From: Burkholderia seminalis DSM 23518
GTDB lineage: Bacteria; Pseudomonadota; Gammaproteobacteria; Burkholderiales; Burkholderiaceae
DNA: 64,000 nucleotides
Assembly (NCBI RefSeq): GCF_902832885.1
Contig: NZ_CADFDK010000004.1
Coordinates: 343,655-407,654, forward strand
Direction: 5' to 3'
The notes beneath the pieces were generated by a model. That model was given only the letters and a program-made list of their open reading frames with translations. It did not search any database and was not told where the DNA came from. Positions within the stretch are counted from its first letter, which is position 1. Each line of letters starts with the position of its first letter. A program made the translations under genes and the position numbers. Below are positions 10,381-18,970 of the stretch, piece by piece.

Positions 10381-11892
10381 ATGGATGCGTCGTCGCGTTC
10401 GCGCTGGCGCGCGCTGCATCGCGGCGCGGGCGCGCTGTTCGGCACGGTGCTGTTCGTCGTGCTGTTCAGCGGCACCTGGAGTCTCGCGTTCGATTCGATG
10501 CAGGGCTGGTGGCGGCCGCCGCCGGTGGCGGTCGCGCGGCCGGCGTTGCCGCTCGATGCGCTCGTCGCGCGCGCGGCGGCACACGGTGTTGCGTTGCGCG
10601 ACGTGCGCATCGTGCTGCCGCGGCCGGACGATCCGGCGATCCGGTTCTGCGATGCGCGCCAGGCGTGCACGCTGGCGCTCGATCCGGCGACGGGCGCGCC
10701 GCTGCCCGACGCGGGAAGGGCGAGGTTGATCGTCACGCTGCACAAGACGCTGTTCGCCGGTTTCCCCGGCCGCATCTTCGTCAGCCTGTGGGGCATCGTG
10801 CTGCTCGTGCTCGTCGTCGCGGGCGTGGTCGTGCATCGCCGCCGCTGGCCCGATGCGGCACGCGTCCGGCGCGGCCACGGGTTGCGCGTCGCGCTGTTCG
10901 ACCTGCATGCGTGGATCGGCCTGTGGGGGACGCCGTGGCTCGTGCTGTTCGCGTTCACCGGCGCGTTGTCGGGGCTCGGCGCGCTCGGCACGGTGTCGCT
11001 CGCGGGCGTTGCGTATCCGGGGCAGCCGCAGCGCGCGTTCGCCGAACTGCTCGGCGGGCCGCCGCCCGCCGAGGCCGGCGGCCCGTGGCAGCACGCGCCC
11101 GATCTCGACGCGCTGTTGCGGCGCGATGCGGCGCGCAGGCCGGACTTCCGGCGCGAAGCCGTCGCGCTGCATCGCTGGGGCGACGCGAACGCGACCGTCG
11201 AGATTGCCGGCACGACCGCGGGGCTGCCGAGTACGGCGGTGTTCGAGCGTCACCTGTATCGCGCGGCGGACGGGCAATGGCTCGCGGATGCGACGTCGCG
11301 CGGTCGCGGCTTCTGGCTGCGCGCATTCATCGCGGTGCAGCCGCTGCATTTCGCGCAATACGGCTGGGTCGGTGCGGCGGGCGGTGTGCTGCGCGCGCTT
11401 CATTTCCTGATGGGGCTTGCTGCGTGCGTGTTGTGCGCGACGGGCTTGCATCTGTGGATCGAGCGGCGGCGCGCGCAGCGCGATCGCTCGGCAAACGTGC
11501 TGGCCGCCGTCGCGGTGGGCGCATGCGGGGGGCTCGTGCTCGCGGGCGGTGTCCTGCTGTTTGCCGGGCGCGCGTTGCCCGACGGCGTGCACGTCGACCA
11601 TGCGCTCGCGATGCTGTTCTGGGCCGTGTGGGCCGGTGCGATTGCGGTCGCGGCCCGGGCGGCCGATCGGGCGGCATGGCTGCGCGTGCTGATGCGTGCG
11701 GCCGGCGCCGCTTACGGGCTGGCCGGCGCGACGCATTGCGCACTCGCGCTGCTGGGCGCGGGCGCACCCGTGTACGGGTGGATCGACGCGGCACTCGTCG
11801 TATTCGGCGTGTTGCTGCTGCGTGCCGCCCGCCGTCCGCGGCGCGATGCGATGCCGGCCGCACGCGTGCCGGCCGGCGTCGAACCTTTTTAA
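10381..11892 (+). CDS. PepSY-associated transmembrane protein (siderophore reductase-like)
   Basis: Inner-membrane protein of 503 residues with an N-terminal membrane anchor (about 20-42, VLFVVLFSGTWSLAF), a periplasmic segment, a second helix near 135, a large periplasmic part and four or so C-terminal helices. The opening pattern, RALHRGAGALFGTVLFVVLFSGTWSL, is kept here only in outline: it is the typical start of PepSY_TM proteins. Members of this family near siderophore receptors are thought to reduce or help release iron from ferric siderophores. The start ATG lies one base after the stop of the preceding gene, so the genes are co-translated. Confidence 0.82.
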   Translation: MDASSRSRWRALHRGAGALFGTVLFVVLFSGTWSLAFDSMQGWWRPPPVAVARPALPLDALVARAAAHGVALRDVRIVLPRPDDPAIRFCDARQACTLALDPATGAPLPDAGRARLIVTLHKTLFAGFPGRIFVSLWGIVLLVLVVAGVVVHRRRWPDAARVRRGHGLRVALFDLHAWIGLWGTPWLVLFAFTGALSGLGALGTVSLAGVAYPGQPQRAFAELLGGPPPAEAGGPWQHAPDLDALLRRDAARRPDFRREAVALHRWGDANATVEIAGTTAGLPSTAVFERHLYRAADGQWLADATSRGRGFWLRAFIAVQPLHFAQYGWVGAAGGVLRALHFLMGLAACVLCATGLHLWIERRRAQRDRSANVLAAVAVGACGGLVLAGGVLLFAGRALPDGVHVDHALAMLFWAVWAGAIAVAARAADRAAWLRVLMRAAGAAYGLAGATHCALALLGAGAPVYGWIDAALVVFGVLLLRAARRPRRDAMPAARVPAGVEPF

Positions 11893-11914
11893 CCTCATGC
11901 AACTGGAGACTTCG

Positions 11915-13162
11915 ATGCGCGATCTGCTCGAACATCGCCGCCTGGTCGTCACGATCACGCTGCTTTACCTGTCGCAGGGCATCCCGATCGGCATTGCGAT
12001 GGATGCGATGCCGACACTGCTGCGCCACGACGGCGCGCCGCTTCACGCTCTCGCGTTCCTGCCGCTCGTCGGGTTGCCGTGGGTCGTGAAATTCCTGTGG
12101 GCGCCCGTCGTCGACAACCGCTGGTCGCCACGCCTCGGGCGGCGGCGCAGCTGGATGCTGCCGATGCAGACCCTCGTCGTGGTGTGTCTCGGCTGCCTCG
12201 CGCAGATCGGGATGACGGTCGCGACGGCCGGCTGGGCGGTCGGCCTGCTGGCCGTCGCGTCGCTTGCCAGCGCAACGCAGGACATCGCGAACGACGGCAT
12301 GGCCGCCGAGCATTTCAGCGGCGACACGCTCGCGAGGATCAACGCGATCCAGATCGCCGGCGTGATGATCGGCTTCTTCGGCGGCGGCGCCGGCACACTG
12401 ACGCTGATCGGCCTGTTCGGCCAGCCGGCCGCGTTTCTCGCGCTGGCGGCCGTGCCGCTCGCGAGCCTGGTCTGCGTGCTGTGGGTGCTGCCGCGCGATG
12501 CGGACCGTGCGCGGGCGCGGCCGGCACACGACGCGAGCCTCGTGCGTTTCGCGAAGCGGCCGCGTTCGTGGTCGCTGCTGTCGCTCGCGCTGCTGTCGGC
12601 GATGACGGCCGTATCGGGCTTCGGCCTGTCGAAGCTGTTTCTCAACGACGCGGGCTGGACGCTCGACGCGATCGGCAAACTCGGGATGGCGGGCGGCGTC
12701 GTGACGGTCGTGCTCGGTTGCGGCGGCGGCGCGTGGCTCGTGAGGCGGCTCGGGGTATGGCGTGCGTTCACGGCCGGCGTGAGCTGCGCGGGCGCGGCGG
12801 CGTTGCTGTGGTTCGCGCAGGCGAGCGGATGGCTACCGGTGTCGCCATCGTGGGCGTGGCTGTGCACGGTGCTCGGCTCGCTGGCGACGGGGATCACGTC
12901 GGTGTCGATCATGACGGCCGGCATGCGCTTCGCGGGCGGCAGCGACCAGGCCGGTACCGACGTGACGGCCGTGCAGAGCACGCGCGATCTCGGCGAGTTG
13001 ATCGCGTCGTCGACGATCCTGTCGCTGACCGCGAAGGTCGGTTATACGGGCGGGTTTCTCACGGGTGTCGGGCTGGCGGTGCTGGCCGCGTTGATCGCGA
13101 TGACGCTGCGGCGGCGGGAGGCAGCGCATGCGGCGAAGGGGAGCGATGTGCTGGCGTCGTGA
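11915..13162 (+). CDS. fptX: Pyochelin inner-membrane permease FptX (MFS-like)
   Basis: Twelve-helix permease of 415 residues of the RhtX/FptX type, a single-subunit carrier that takes siderophore across the inner membrane. Recognisable features are LYLSQGIPIG near the N-terminus, a conserved WVVKFLWAPVVDNRW stretch after the second helix, and DIANDGMAAE. ATG 11915 has GGAG six bases upstream; the in-frame ATG at 11897 has no ribosome binding site, so the shorter form is preferred. It is the last gene of the pyochelin uptake segment and converges with the MFS gene on the other strand. Confidence 0.9.
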   Translation: MRDLLEHRRLVVTITLLYLSQGIPIGIAMDAMPTLLRHDGAPLHALAFLPLVGLPWVVKFLWAPVVDNRWSPRLGRRRSWMLPMQTLVVVCLGCLAQIGMTVATAGWAVGLLAVASLASATQDIANDGMAAEHFSGDTLARINAIQIAGVMIGFFGGGAGTLTLIGLFGQPAAFLALAAVPLASLVCVLWVLPRDADRARARPAHDASLVRFAKRPRSWSLLSLALLSAMTAVSGFGLSKLFLNDAGWTLDAIGKLGMAGGVVTVVLGCGGGAWLVRRLGVWRAFTAGVSCAGAAALLWFAQASGWLPVSPSWAWLCTVLGSLATGITSVSIMTAGMRFAGGSDQAGTDVTAVQSTRDLGELIASSTILSLTAKVGYTGGFLTGVGLAVLAALIAMTLRRREAAHAAKGSDVLAS

Positions 13163-13203
13163 CGGCGGCGCGGTCCGGCGCGCGCCGGTCGCGCTGCGTC
13201 ACC

Positions 13204-14445
13204 TCAGCCGCGCGTCAACCGTCGCGCCGCCAGCAGCGCGAGCGCGAGCAGCACCGCGACATACGCGGCGACGCTCGCCCACGCGCCGTGTTGCCAGAAC
13301 GTCCCGCCGATCGAGCCGAGCACGCTCGACCCGACGTAGTAGGCCAGCAGATAGAGCGAGGCCGCATGCCCCTTCGCGGCCCCCGCGAGGTTGCCGACCC
13401 AGCCGCTCGCGACCGAGTGGGCGACGAAGAAGCCGATCGTGACGAGCACGATGCCGACGACGATCGCGACGAGCGAGTGCGACAGCGTCAGCGCGAGACC
13501 CGCCGCGAAGACGACGATGCCACTGACGAGCACCGGGGCCCGCCCGAGGCGGTCGGCGAGCGCGCCGGCACTCGACGATGACACCATCCCGAACAGGTAG
13601 GCGCCGAAGATCAGTCCGCAGGCGGTCGGGCTCAGGTTGAACGGCGCGGCCATGAGCCGGAACCCGGCGTAGTTGTAGATCGTCACGAACGCGCCCATCA
13701 CCAGGAAACCGATCGCGAACACGAACGGCAGACGCACGTGACGCAGTTGCGCGTGCCACAGCCGGATGTGATGACGCAGCGTCAGGTCGGTGCGCTTCAC
13801 GAAGCGGCGCGATGTCGGCAGCAGCATCACGAAGGCGATCGCCGCAAGCAGGTCGATGACGCCGATCGTCAGCATCGCCGTGCGCCACGAGAAGTGCTCT
13901 TCGAGCGCGCTCATGCCGATCCGTCCGATCATGCCGCCGAACGCGGTCCCGCCGACGTAGAGGCCCATCGAGAAGCCGAGCCCGTCGGCGGCGATTTCTT
14001 CTGCGAGATAGGCCATCGCAACCGCCGGCACGCCGCCGAGCGCGAAGCCTTCGAGCGCCCGCCAGAGCAGCAGCAGGTTCCAGTTCGGCGACAGCGCGGC
14101 CAGCAGGTTGAACAGCGCGGCCAGCGTCATCGACGCGAACATCAGCCCGCGCCGTCCGACGCGTTCGGACAGTGCGCCGGCGCACAGGATCGACACCGCG
14201 AGCATCCCGGTCGACAGCGACAGCGAGAGCGAACTCGACGCCGCGCCGAGGTTGAATTCGCGGGCGAACGCGGGAAGCAGCGGCTGCACGCAGTACAGCA
14301 GCGAGAAGGTGGAAAAGCCGGCGAGAAAGAGCGCGAGCGCGATGCGCTTGTACGCGGCCGAGCGCGGGGACACGCCGGCCGGCAGGGCATCGGGTGCGGC
14401 TTGCTGCAGGCCGGGCATGGAGCGGGAAATCGAGGGGGCGGACAT
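13204..14445 (-). CDS. MFS transporter (YnfM-like drug/arabinose exporter family)
   Basis: Major facilitator of 413 residues with twelve predicted helices; motif A-like GALSERVGRRGLMF lies after helix 2 and its second-half copy GALADRLGRAPVLV after helix 8. The overall sequence, with YCVQPLLPAFAREF at the first loop, resembles the YnfM/AraJ-type exporters. Substrate cannot be told. The frame extends to a GTG at 14475, but neither start has a strong ribosome binding site; ATG 14445 is chosen for length. It is transcribed divergently from the LysR gene at 14585, which is its likely regulator. Confidence 0.85.
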   Translation of the reverse strand: MSAPSISRSMPGLQQAAPDALPAGVSPRSAAYKRIALALFLAGFSTFSLLYCVQPLLPAFAREFNLGAASSSLSLSLSTGMLAVSILCAGALSERVGRRGLMFASMTLAALFNLLAALSPNWNLLLLWRALEGFALGGVPAVAMAYLAEEIAADGLGFSMGLYVGGTAFGGMIGRIGMSALEEHFSWRTAMLTIGVIDLLAAIAFVMLLPTSRRFVKRTDLTLRHHIRLWHAQLRHVRLPFVFAIGFLVMGAFVTIYNYAGFRLMAAPFNLSPTACGLIFGAYLFGMVSSSSAGALADRLGRAPVLVSGIVVFAAGLALTLSHSLVAIVVGIVLVTIGFFVAHSVASGWVGNLAGAAKGHAASLYLLAYYVGSSVLGSIGGTFWQHGAWASVAAYVAVLLALALLAARRLTRG

Positions 14446-14496
14446 GGATGCACTCGATGTGCGACGGGAATGCACGAATTCTTGCGCATCGTCATG

Positions 14497-14511
14497 TATA
14501 TGTCCAATATA
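14497..14511. promoter_or_regulatory. Palindromic LysR-type operator candidate
   Basis: TATAT-GTCCA-ATATA, a perfect 5-bp inverted repeat around five bases, in the 139-bp gap between the divergent MFS and LysR genes. AT-rich palindromes with T and A ends are typical LysR-family sites. Function is inferred from position and symmetry only. Confidence 0.4.
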
Positions 14512-14584
14512 TGAAAAGAACCGCAGCGATATGTTTTAACACTGGCTTAAAGGCCGCCTCGACTTCCCGCAAGGTCGCTCACGA

Positions 14585-15457
14585 ATGGAACTCCGGCATC
14601 TCCGATACTTTCTGGCCGTCGCGGCCACGTCGAATTTCACGAAGGCCGCCGACCTGCTCGGCATCGGTCAGCCGCCGTTGAGCCAGCAGATCAAGGCGCT
14701 CGAAAGCGAACTCGGCGTGGAGCTGTTCAAGCGGACCGCGCGTGGCGCCGGGCTGACGCTGGCAGGCGAGGTCTTCGCGGAAGAGGCGCGACGCGTGCTC
14801 GACGATGCCGAGCGCGCGGCACGCGCGGCCAGGCGTGCCGCGCGCGGCGAAACCGGCCATCTGCGGGTCGGTTTCACCGGGACGGCGGCGTTCAACCCGA
14901 AAGTGTCGGATCTGATTCGCCGCTTTCGGGAGGCGTTTCCGGATGCGGAGTTGACGTTGCAGGAAGCGACGTCGGGTGTCCTGCTCGAGGCACTGGATGC
15001 CGGGCGCCTCGACGTGGCGATCGTGCGGCCGGTGCGGCGCGTCGCCGCGACGTTGCGCGCCGCCGACTGGGACGAGGAGCCGATGTTCGTCGCGCTGCCC
15101 GTCGCGCATCGGCTGGCGCCGCGCCGGCGTATCGATCTGGCGGAACTGGCCGACGAGTCGTTCGTGCAGGTGCCGCGGGAGGCCGGCAGCGCGTTGTTCG
15201 ACGACATCGTCGCCGCGTGCAAGGCCGCCGGATTCGAGCCGCGCATGGCGCAGCCGGCGCCGCAGATGGCATCCGCGGTGACGCTGGTGGCGGCCGGGCT
15301 CGGCGTATCGGTCGTGCCGAAGGCGATCACGCAGGTGCAGGTGCCCGGGGTCGTGTACCGGCCGTTCGCGGGTAACGGGCTGCGCGCCAGGCTGGCCATC
15401 GTGTCGCGATGCGACGAGCCGTCGGCGGTGGTGCGGAATTTTCTGCGGCTGGCGTAG
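14585..15457 (+). CDS. LysR-family transcriptional regulator
   Basis: Regulator of 290 residues with the N-terminal winged helix (MELRHLRYFLAVA, then NFTKAADLLGIGQPPLSQQI) and a substrate-binding-like C-terminal domain starting near GHLRVGFTG at 90. The HLRYFLAV start and the PPLSQQI recognition helix are typical of the BenM/CatM-like branch, which often responds to aromatic compounds; that subfamily hint is tentative. It lies divergent from the MFS exporter, the classic arrangement for a LysR protein controlling its neighbour. No terminator for this strand other than the shared hairpin at 15469 is evident. Confidence 0.9.
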   Translation: MELRHLRYFLAVAATSNFTKAADLLGIGQPPLSQQIKALESELGVELFKRTARGAGLTLAGEVFAEEARRVLDDAERAARAARRAARGETGHLRVGFTGTAAFNPKVSDLIRRFREAFPDAELTLQEATSGVLLEALDAGRLDVAIVRPVRRVAATLRAADWDEEPMFVALPVAHRLAPRRRIDLAELADESFVQVPREAGSALFDDIVAACKAAGFEPRMAQPAPQMASAVTLVAAGLGVSVVPKAITQVQVPGVVYRPFAGNGLRARLAIVSRCDEPSAVVRNFLRLA

Positions 15458-15460
15458 CCG

Positions 15461-15500
15461 AAAACGAAAAACCCGCGAAGCCATCTGCTGTCGCGGGTTT
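15461..15500 (-). terminator. Intrinsic terminator of tRNA-Leu
   Basis: Perfect 10-bp inverted repeat AAACCCGCGA (15469-15478) and TCGCGGGTTT (15491-15500) with a 12-base loop. Read on the minus strand it is followed by five T residues and a further T run, and it lies 33 bases after the tRNA 3' end. On the plus strand it has no T run beyond the stem, so it would serve the LysR gene only weakly. Confidence 0.85.
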
Positions 15501-15533
15501 CGGAAAATACGCGGAAAACGTTGAAGCTGCATT

Positions 15534-15618
15534 TGGTGCCGACGGCGAGACTCGAACTCGCACAGCTTTCGCCACTACCCCCTCAAGATAGCGTGTCTAC
15601 CAATTTCACCACGTCGGC
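15534..15618 (-). tRNA. tRNA-Leu (anticodon GAG)
   Basis: An 85-base minus-strand tRNA including an encoded CCA. The acceptor stem pairs GCCGACG with CGTCGGC. The anticodon arm CTATC-TTGAGGG-GGTAG presents GAG, the D-arm region has GTGGTGAAATTGGTAGACAC, and GTTCGAGTC marks the T loop. The extended variable arm expected for a leucine tRNA is present. It reads CTC/CTT leucine codons. Confidence 0.96.
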
Positions 15619-15633
15619 ACTGCAAGGGGCGCA

Positions 15634-15662
15634 ATTCTAACGTCACATTGCGCGTTTGTGAA
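15634..15662 (-). promoter_or_regulatory. Sigma-70 promoter of tRNA-Leu
   Basis: Minus-strand -35 TTCACA (15657-15662) and -10 TAGAAT (15634-15639) are separated by 17 bases and end 15 bases before the tRNA 5' end, which fits a short tRNA leader. Each hexamer matches the consensus well. Confidence 0.75.
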
Positions 15663-15759
15663 GGGGCCGTGACAACGTCATGATTTTGCACGGCAGCGAT
15701 CCCGGTAGAATTCGTCGGATCGGTCTGGCGACCGTCGCAACCGCAACCCGTTTTCACCC

Positions 15760-17073
15760 GTGACCCACACCCTCGAACAACTGCAGGCCGGACAACTGTC
15801 GGGCGCACGGCAACTCAAGCTCGCATGCGGGTTGACCGAATTTCCGCGCGAGATCCTCGATCTGGCCGATACGCTCGAAGTGCTCGACCTGACCGGCAAT
15901 GCGCTGTCCGCGTTGCCGGACGACCTGCCGCGGCTGCATCGCCTGCGCATCCTGTTTGCATCCGGCAACCGCTTCACCGCGTTCCCCGACGTGCTCGGCG
16001 CGTGCGGGCAACTCGACATGATCGGCTTCAAGGCGAACCGGATTCGCACGGTGCCGCGCGGCGCACTGCCGCGCGCGCTGCGCTGGCTGATCCTCACCGA
16101 CAACGCGATCGACGCGCTGCCGGCCGACATCGGCGACTGTTCGCGGCTGCAGAAGCTCATGCTCGCGGGCAATCGGCTGCGCGCGCTGCCGGCCGAAATG
16201 GCCGCATGCCGCGCGCTCGAACTGGTGCGCCTGTCGGCGAACCGGCTGGAGGCGTTGCCCGACTGGCTGCTGCGCCTGCCGCGTCTCGCGTGGCTCGCCA
16301 CGGCCGGCATTCCGTTCAGTGCGGCGCCGGAGGCGGCGGCGGCGGCGGGGCCGGACGTCGCGCAGATCGACTGGGCGTCGCTGTCGTGTGAGCGGAAGCT
16401 GGGCGAGGGCGCATCGGGCGTCATTTACCGCGCGCAATGGCGTATGGACGGCCACCCGTCGCGCGCGGTCGCGGTCAAGCTGTTCAAGGGCGCGGTGACG
16501 AGCGACGGCCTGCCCGATTGCGAAATGGCCGCGTGCCTGCACGCCGGCCGCCACCCGGACCTGATCCCGGTGATCGGCAAGGTGAGCGGGCATCCGGACG
16601 GCACGCACGGCCTCGTGATGGAATTGGTCGATCCCGCGCTCGGGAATCTCGCCGGGCCGCCGAGCTTCGCTTCCTGCACGCGCGACGTGTATGCGGCCGA
16701 CGCGCGCTTCGCGCCGGCCGAAGCGGTGCGGATCGCGCACGGCATCGCGTCGGTTGCGGGCCATCTGCATGCGCGCGGCATCATGCATGGCGACCTGTAT
16801 GCGCACAACATCCTGCACGACGGGGCAGGCGGCGCGTTGCTGGGCGATTTCGGCGCGGCGTCGCTCTACGACGTGAACGACCGCACGCGTGGCGGCAGGT
16901 TCGAGCGGCTCGAAGTGCGCGCGTTCGGCTATCTGCTCGGCGAGTTGCTCGAGCGATGCGAGTCGCGCTCGGATGCCCTCGATGCCCTCGCGGCGGCCTG
17001 CCTGAATGAGGATATCGACGCCCGCCCGTCGTTCGGCGAGATTGCCGCGGCGCTCGCCGCGCACATGCGCTGA
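15760..17073 (+). CDS. Leucine-rich-repeat protein kinase
   Basis: Protein of 437 residues joining about six leucine-rich repeats (residues 40-190; units of the form LxxLxLxxNxLxxLP such as LEVLDLTGNALSALP) to a eukaryotic-like Ser/Thr kinase domain (about 208-437). Kinase motifs seen: glycine loop GEGASGVIY (about 215), AVKLF lysine (about 239), catalytic loop HGDLYAHN (about 343) and DFG (about 363). The arginine of the common HRD motif is replaced by glycine, so activation-loop control probably differs. No signal peptide or membrane segment. Start is GTG 15760 without a clear ribosome binding site, so the N-terminus is uncertain. Substrate unknown; no neighbouring phosphatase. Confidence 0.88.
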   Translation: MTHTLEQLQAGQLSGARQLKLACGLTEFPREILDLADTLEVLDLTGNALSALPDDLPRLHRLRILFASGNRFTAFPDVLGACGQLDMIGFKANRIRTVPRGALPRALRWLILTDNAIDALPADIGDCSRLQKLMLAGNRLRALPAEMAACRALELVRLSANRLEALPDWLLRLPRLAWLATAGIPFSAAPEAAAAAGPDVAQIDWASLSCERKLGEGASGVIYRAQWRMDGHPSRAVAVKLFKGAVTSDGLPDCEMAACLHAGRHPDLIPVIGKVSGHPDGTHGLVMELVDPALGNLAGPPSFASCTRDVYAADARFAPAEAVRIAHGIASVAGHLHARGIMHGDLYAHNILHDGAGGALLGDFGAASLYDVNDRTRGGRFERLEVRAFGYLLGELLERCESRSDALDALAAACLNEDIDARPSFGEIAAALAAHMR

Positions 17074-17086
17074 CGCGCTTGCCCGC

Positions 17087-17716
17087 TTACGCCTGCCGTG
17101 CGGTCAGCAGCTTGATCCCGAGCCCGACGAACAGCAGCCCGCTGGCGCGCTTGAGCGCACGTGCTGCGCGACGCGTGCCGAAATCGCGATGGAATCGGCG
17201 CACGCCGGCCGAATAGACGCTGTGAACGATCACGACGGTGCAGGCGATCGTCGCGTACATCACGACGAACTGCAGCGCGAGCGGGCGATCGTGCACGACG
17301 AACTGCGGCATGAATGCCGACAGGAAGACCATCGTCTTCGGATTGCTGCCCGATACGAACAGCGCTTCGCGAAACAGCTTCGCGCGGTCGGGCATGGCGC
17401 TTTGCGCGGCGCCGCCCGACGCGGCGGCCATGCGGTCGCCGCGCAGTTGCCGCACACCCAGAACCATCAGGTAGGCGGCGCCGACGACCTTCATCGCGAC
17501 GAACAGCGGCGGCATCGCGGCCAGTACGGCGCCGACGCCGAGCGCGACGAGCAGCACGACCACACCCTGTGCGACGAGATTGCCCGCGATCGTCGCGGCG
17601 GTGCCGTGCGTGCCGTAGCGCACCGTGTTGCGGATCACGAGCAGCACGTTCGGCCCGGGCGACAGTGTCGTGGCGAGATAGGCTGCGGCAAACAGCATCC
17701 AGGTCTGAAGGGCCAT
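17087..17716 (-). CDS. LysE/RhtB-family amino-acid exporter
   Basis: Inner-membrane exporter of 209 residues with about six helices. The N-terminal stretch FAAAYLATTLSPGPNVLLV is the family hallmark. Related proteins export lysine, threonine, homoserine lactone or other amino acids; the substrate here is unknown. The open frame runs further upstream, but ATG 17716 has GGAG upstream and gives the normal family length. It lies downstream of the 57-residue membrane protein on the same strand (98-bp gap), so co-transcription with the copper genes is possible but not shown. Confidence 0.88.
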   Translation of the reverse strand: MALQTWMLFAAAYLATTLSPGPNVLLVIRNTVRYGTHGTAATIAGNLVAQGVVVLLVALGVGAVLAAMPPLFVAMKVVGAAYLMVLGVRQLRGDRMAAASGGAAQSAMPDRAKLFREALFVSGSNPKTMVFLSAFMPQFVVHDRPLALQFVVMYATIACTVVIVHSVYSAGVRRFHRDFGTRRAARALKRASGLLFVGLGIKLLTARQA

Positions 17717-17814
17717 GCGTTGCTCCGGGTGACGGTTCCGGCGGACGGGATGCAGCGATGGTGCCACGCCAATAACGGCGCGGGCCGCCGCCGGAACCGT
17801 GCGGGCGCGGCGCG

Positions 17815-17988
17815 TCAGTGCGTGTCGCGCATGCAGTACGCGGGAATCGACGGCGGCGTGTCGATCGCGGCGGGCCGCGTCATCCACGCGATCCACGCGG
17901 CCCACAACCCGCAGACGATCAGTACGGCGAGATTCAGCGGCGTCCGGTAGCGGACGATCCGGCCGGCCAGCGGCAGGCGGTCTTTCAT
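17815..17988 (-). CDS. Small single-span membrane protein (57 aa), unknown
   Basis: A short gene encoding 57 residues: a basic N-terminus (MKDRLPLAGRIVRYR), one hydrophobic helix of about 20 residues (LAVLIVCGLWAAWIAW) and a C-terminal tail containing IPAYCMRDTH with Cys, Met and His close together. AAGGAG stands about 9 bases before the ATG. It lies 32 bp downstream of the PCuAC gene and in the same direction, so it is likely the last gene of the copper cluster. The Cys-Met-His tail could bind copper, but that is speculation. No family recognised. Confidence 0.72.
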   Translation of the reverse strand: MKDRLPLAGRIVRYRTPLNLAVLIVCGLWAAWIAWMTRPAAIDTPPSIPAYCMRDTH

Positions 17989-18020
17989 GTGCGTCTCCTT
18001 CGATCGGGATACCGGGTGCG

Positions 18021-18467
18021 TTACTGGCCGGCGTAGGTCGGCGCCTTCGCGTCGCAGGTGACCGACACCGTCGAGCCGTCCGCGAAATGCAGCCGGAACG
18101 GCACCTTCGAACCGGGCGCGACGGTCTTGCGCGGTTCCTCCAGCATCACGTGATAGCTCTTCGGCTTGAAGGTCAGCGAGCCGTGCGCGGGGACGACGAC
18201 CGAGTCGACATGAACCATCTTCGCGGTGCTGCCGTTCGTCTGCGTTTCATGCACCATCGCCATCCCGTATGCGGGGCTGTCGATGCCTGTCAGCGTGGCG
18301 GGCGTGTCGCCGTCGTTCTTCAGCGTCAAGTAGCCGGACGACGGCACCGTCGCCGGCATCGCGCGGATCCAGCACGCATCGGCCTGCACGGCCGGCGCGG
18401 CGAACGAGGCGGGCGCTTGCAGCGCGAACACGGCAACGAGCAGGGTGGTCGGAATCGGGTGTTTCAT
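18021..18467 (-). CDS. Periplasmic copper chaperone PCuAC
   Basis: Secreted copper(I) chaperone of the PCuAC (DUF461) family, which delivers copper to the CuA site of cytochrome oxidase or buffers periplasmic copper. The 148-residue product begins with a signal peptide ending ASFAA. The copper site H-x10-M-x21-H-x-M is matched exactly: His in MVHETQ, Met ten residues on in AKMVHV, and HVM twenty-one residues later. Start ATG 18467 has AGGAG eight bases upstream; the long upstream frame is a shadow of copC. Sits 41 bp after copC. Confidence 0.93.
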   Translation of the reverse strand: MKHPIPTTLLVAVFALQAPASFAAPAVQADACWIRAMPATVPSSGYLTLKNDGDTPATLTGIDSPAYGMAMVHETQTNGSTAKMVHVDSVVVPAHGSLTFKPKSYHVMLEEPRKTVAPGSKVPFRLHFADGSTVSVTCDAKAPTYAGQ

Positions 18468-18508
18468 CGTTTGTTCTCCTGATGGGGGGGGCCGGGGCAG
18501 CGTGTGCG

Positions 18509-18874
18509 TTACTTCAGTGTGAACGTGTAGCGGCCTTGCGTGCGATGGCCGTCGCTTGCCACCGCGACCCACGCGACCGTGTACGCGCCGGCCGTCAGGC
18601 TGGCCAGGGCGACGTGCATCCGTTTCCGGTTGCCGGCGTCGACGGCCGATTTCCCGTCGGTGACCGATTGACCATGGCCGTCGGTGACGGCGATCGAACT
18701 GAAGGCCGGTTCGAGCGCTTCGCTGAAATCGATCGTGACGGCGTGCGGCGCGGCCGACAGCGTGGCGTCGGCGGCCGGGACCTGCTTCTTCGGGATGGCG
18801 TGCGCATGGGCAGCCTGGATGACGACGAAGCCGAGCGCGGCGAGTGCGCCGCGAAAGAGCGTGGCGGTATGCAT
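18509..18874 (-). CDS. copC: CopC-type periplasmic copper-binding protein
   Basis: Periplasmic CopC/PcoC-family protein of 121 residues. A signal peptide ends at AAHAHA, leaving the histidine that often forms the N-terminal copper(II) ligand just after cleavage. Family stretches seen are SAAPHAVTIDFSEALEPAFSSI in outline, and the C-terminal YTVAWVAVASDGH.TQGRYTF with the second conserved His. CopC usually partners the membrane protein CopD; no copD lies in this cluster, so the protein probably works as a copper carrier with PCuAC. Confidence 0.92.
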   Translation of the reverse strand: MHTATLFRGALAALGFVVIQAAHAHAIPKKQVPAADATLSAAPHAVTIDFSEALEPAFSSIAVTDGHGQSVTDGKSAVDAGNRKRMHVALASLTAGAYTVAWVAVASDGHRTQGRYTFTLK

Positions 18875-18970
18875 GAGGGTGAGCGTCCTTCGAAACGTGA
18901 CATGTCACGCACGCGAGCGGCGTGCGCGGACCACGCGATGCGCGATGGCATCACGTGCAACGACAGCGGA

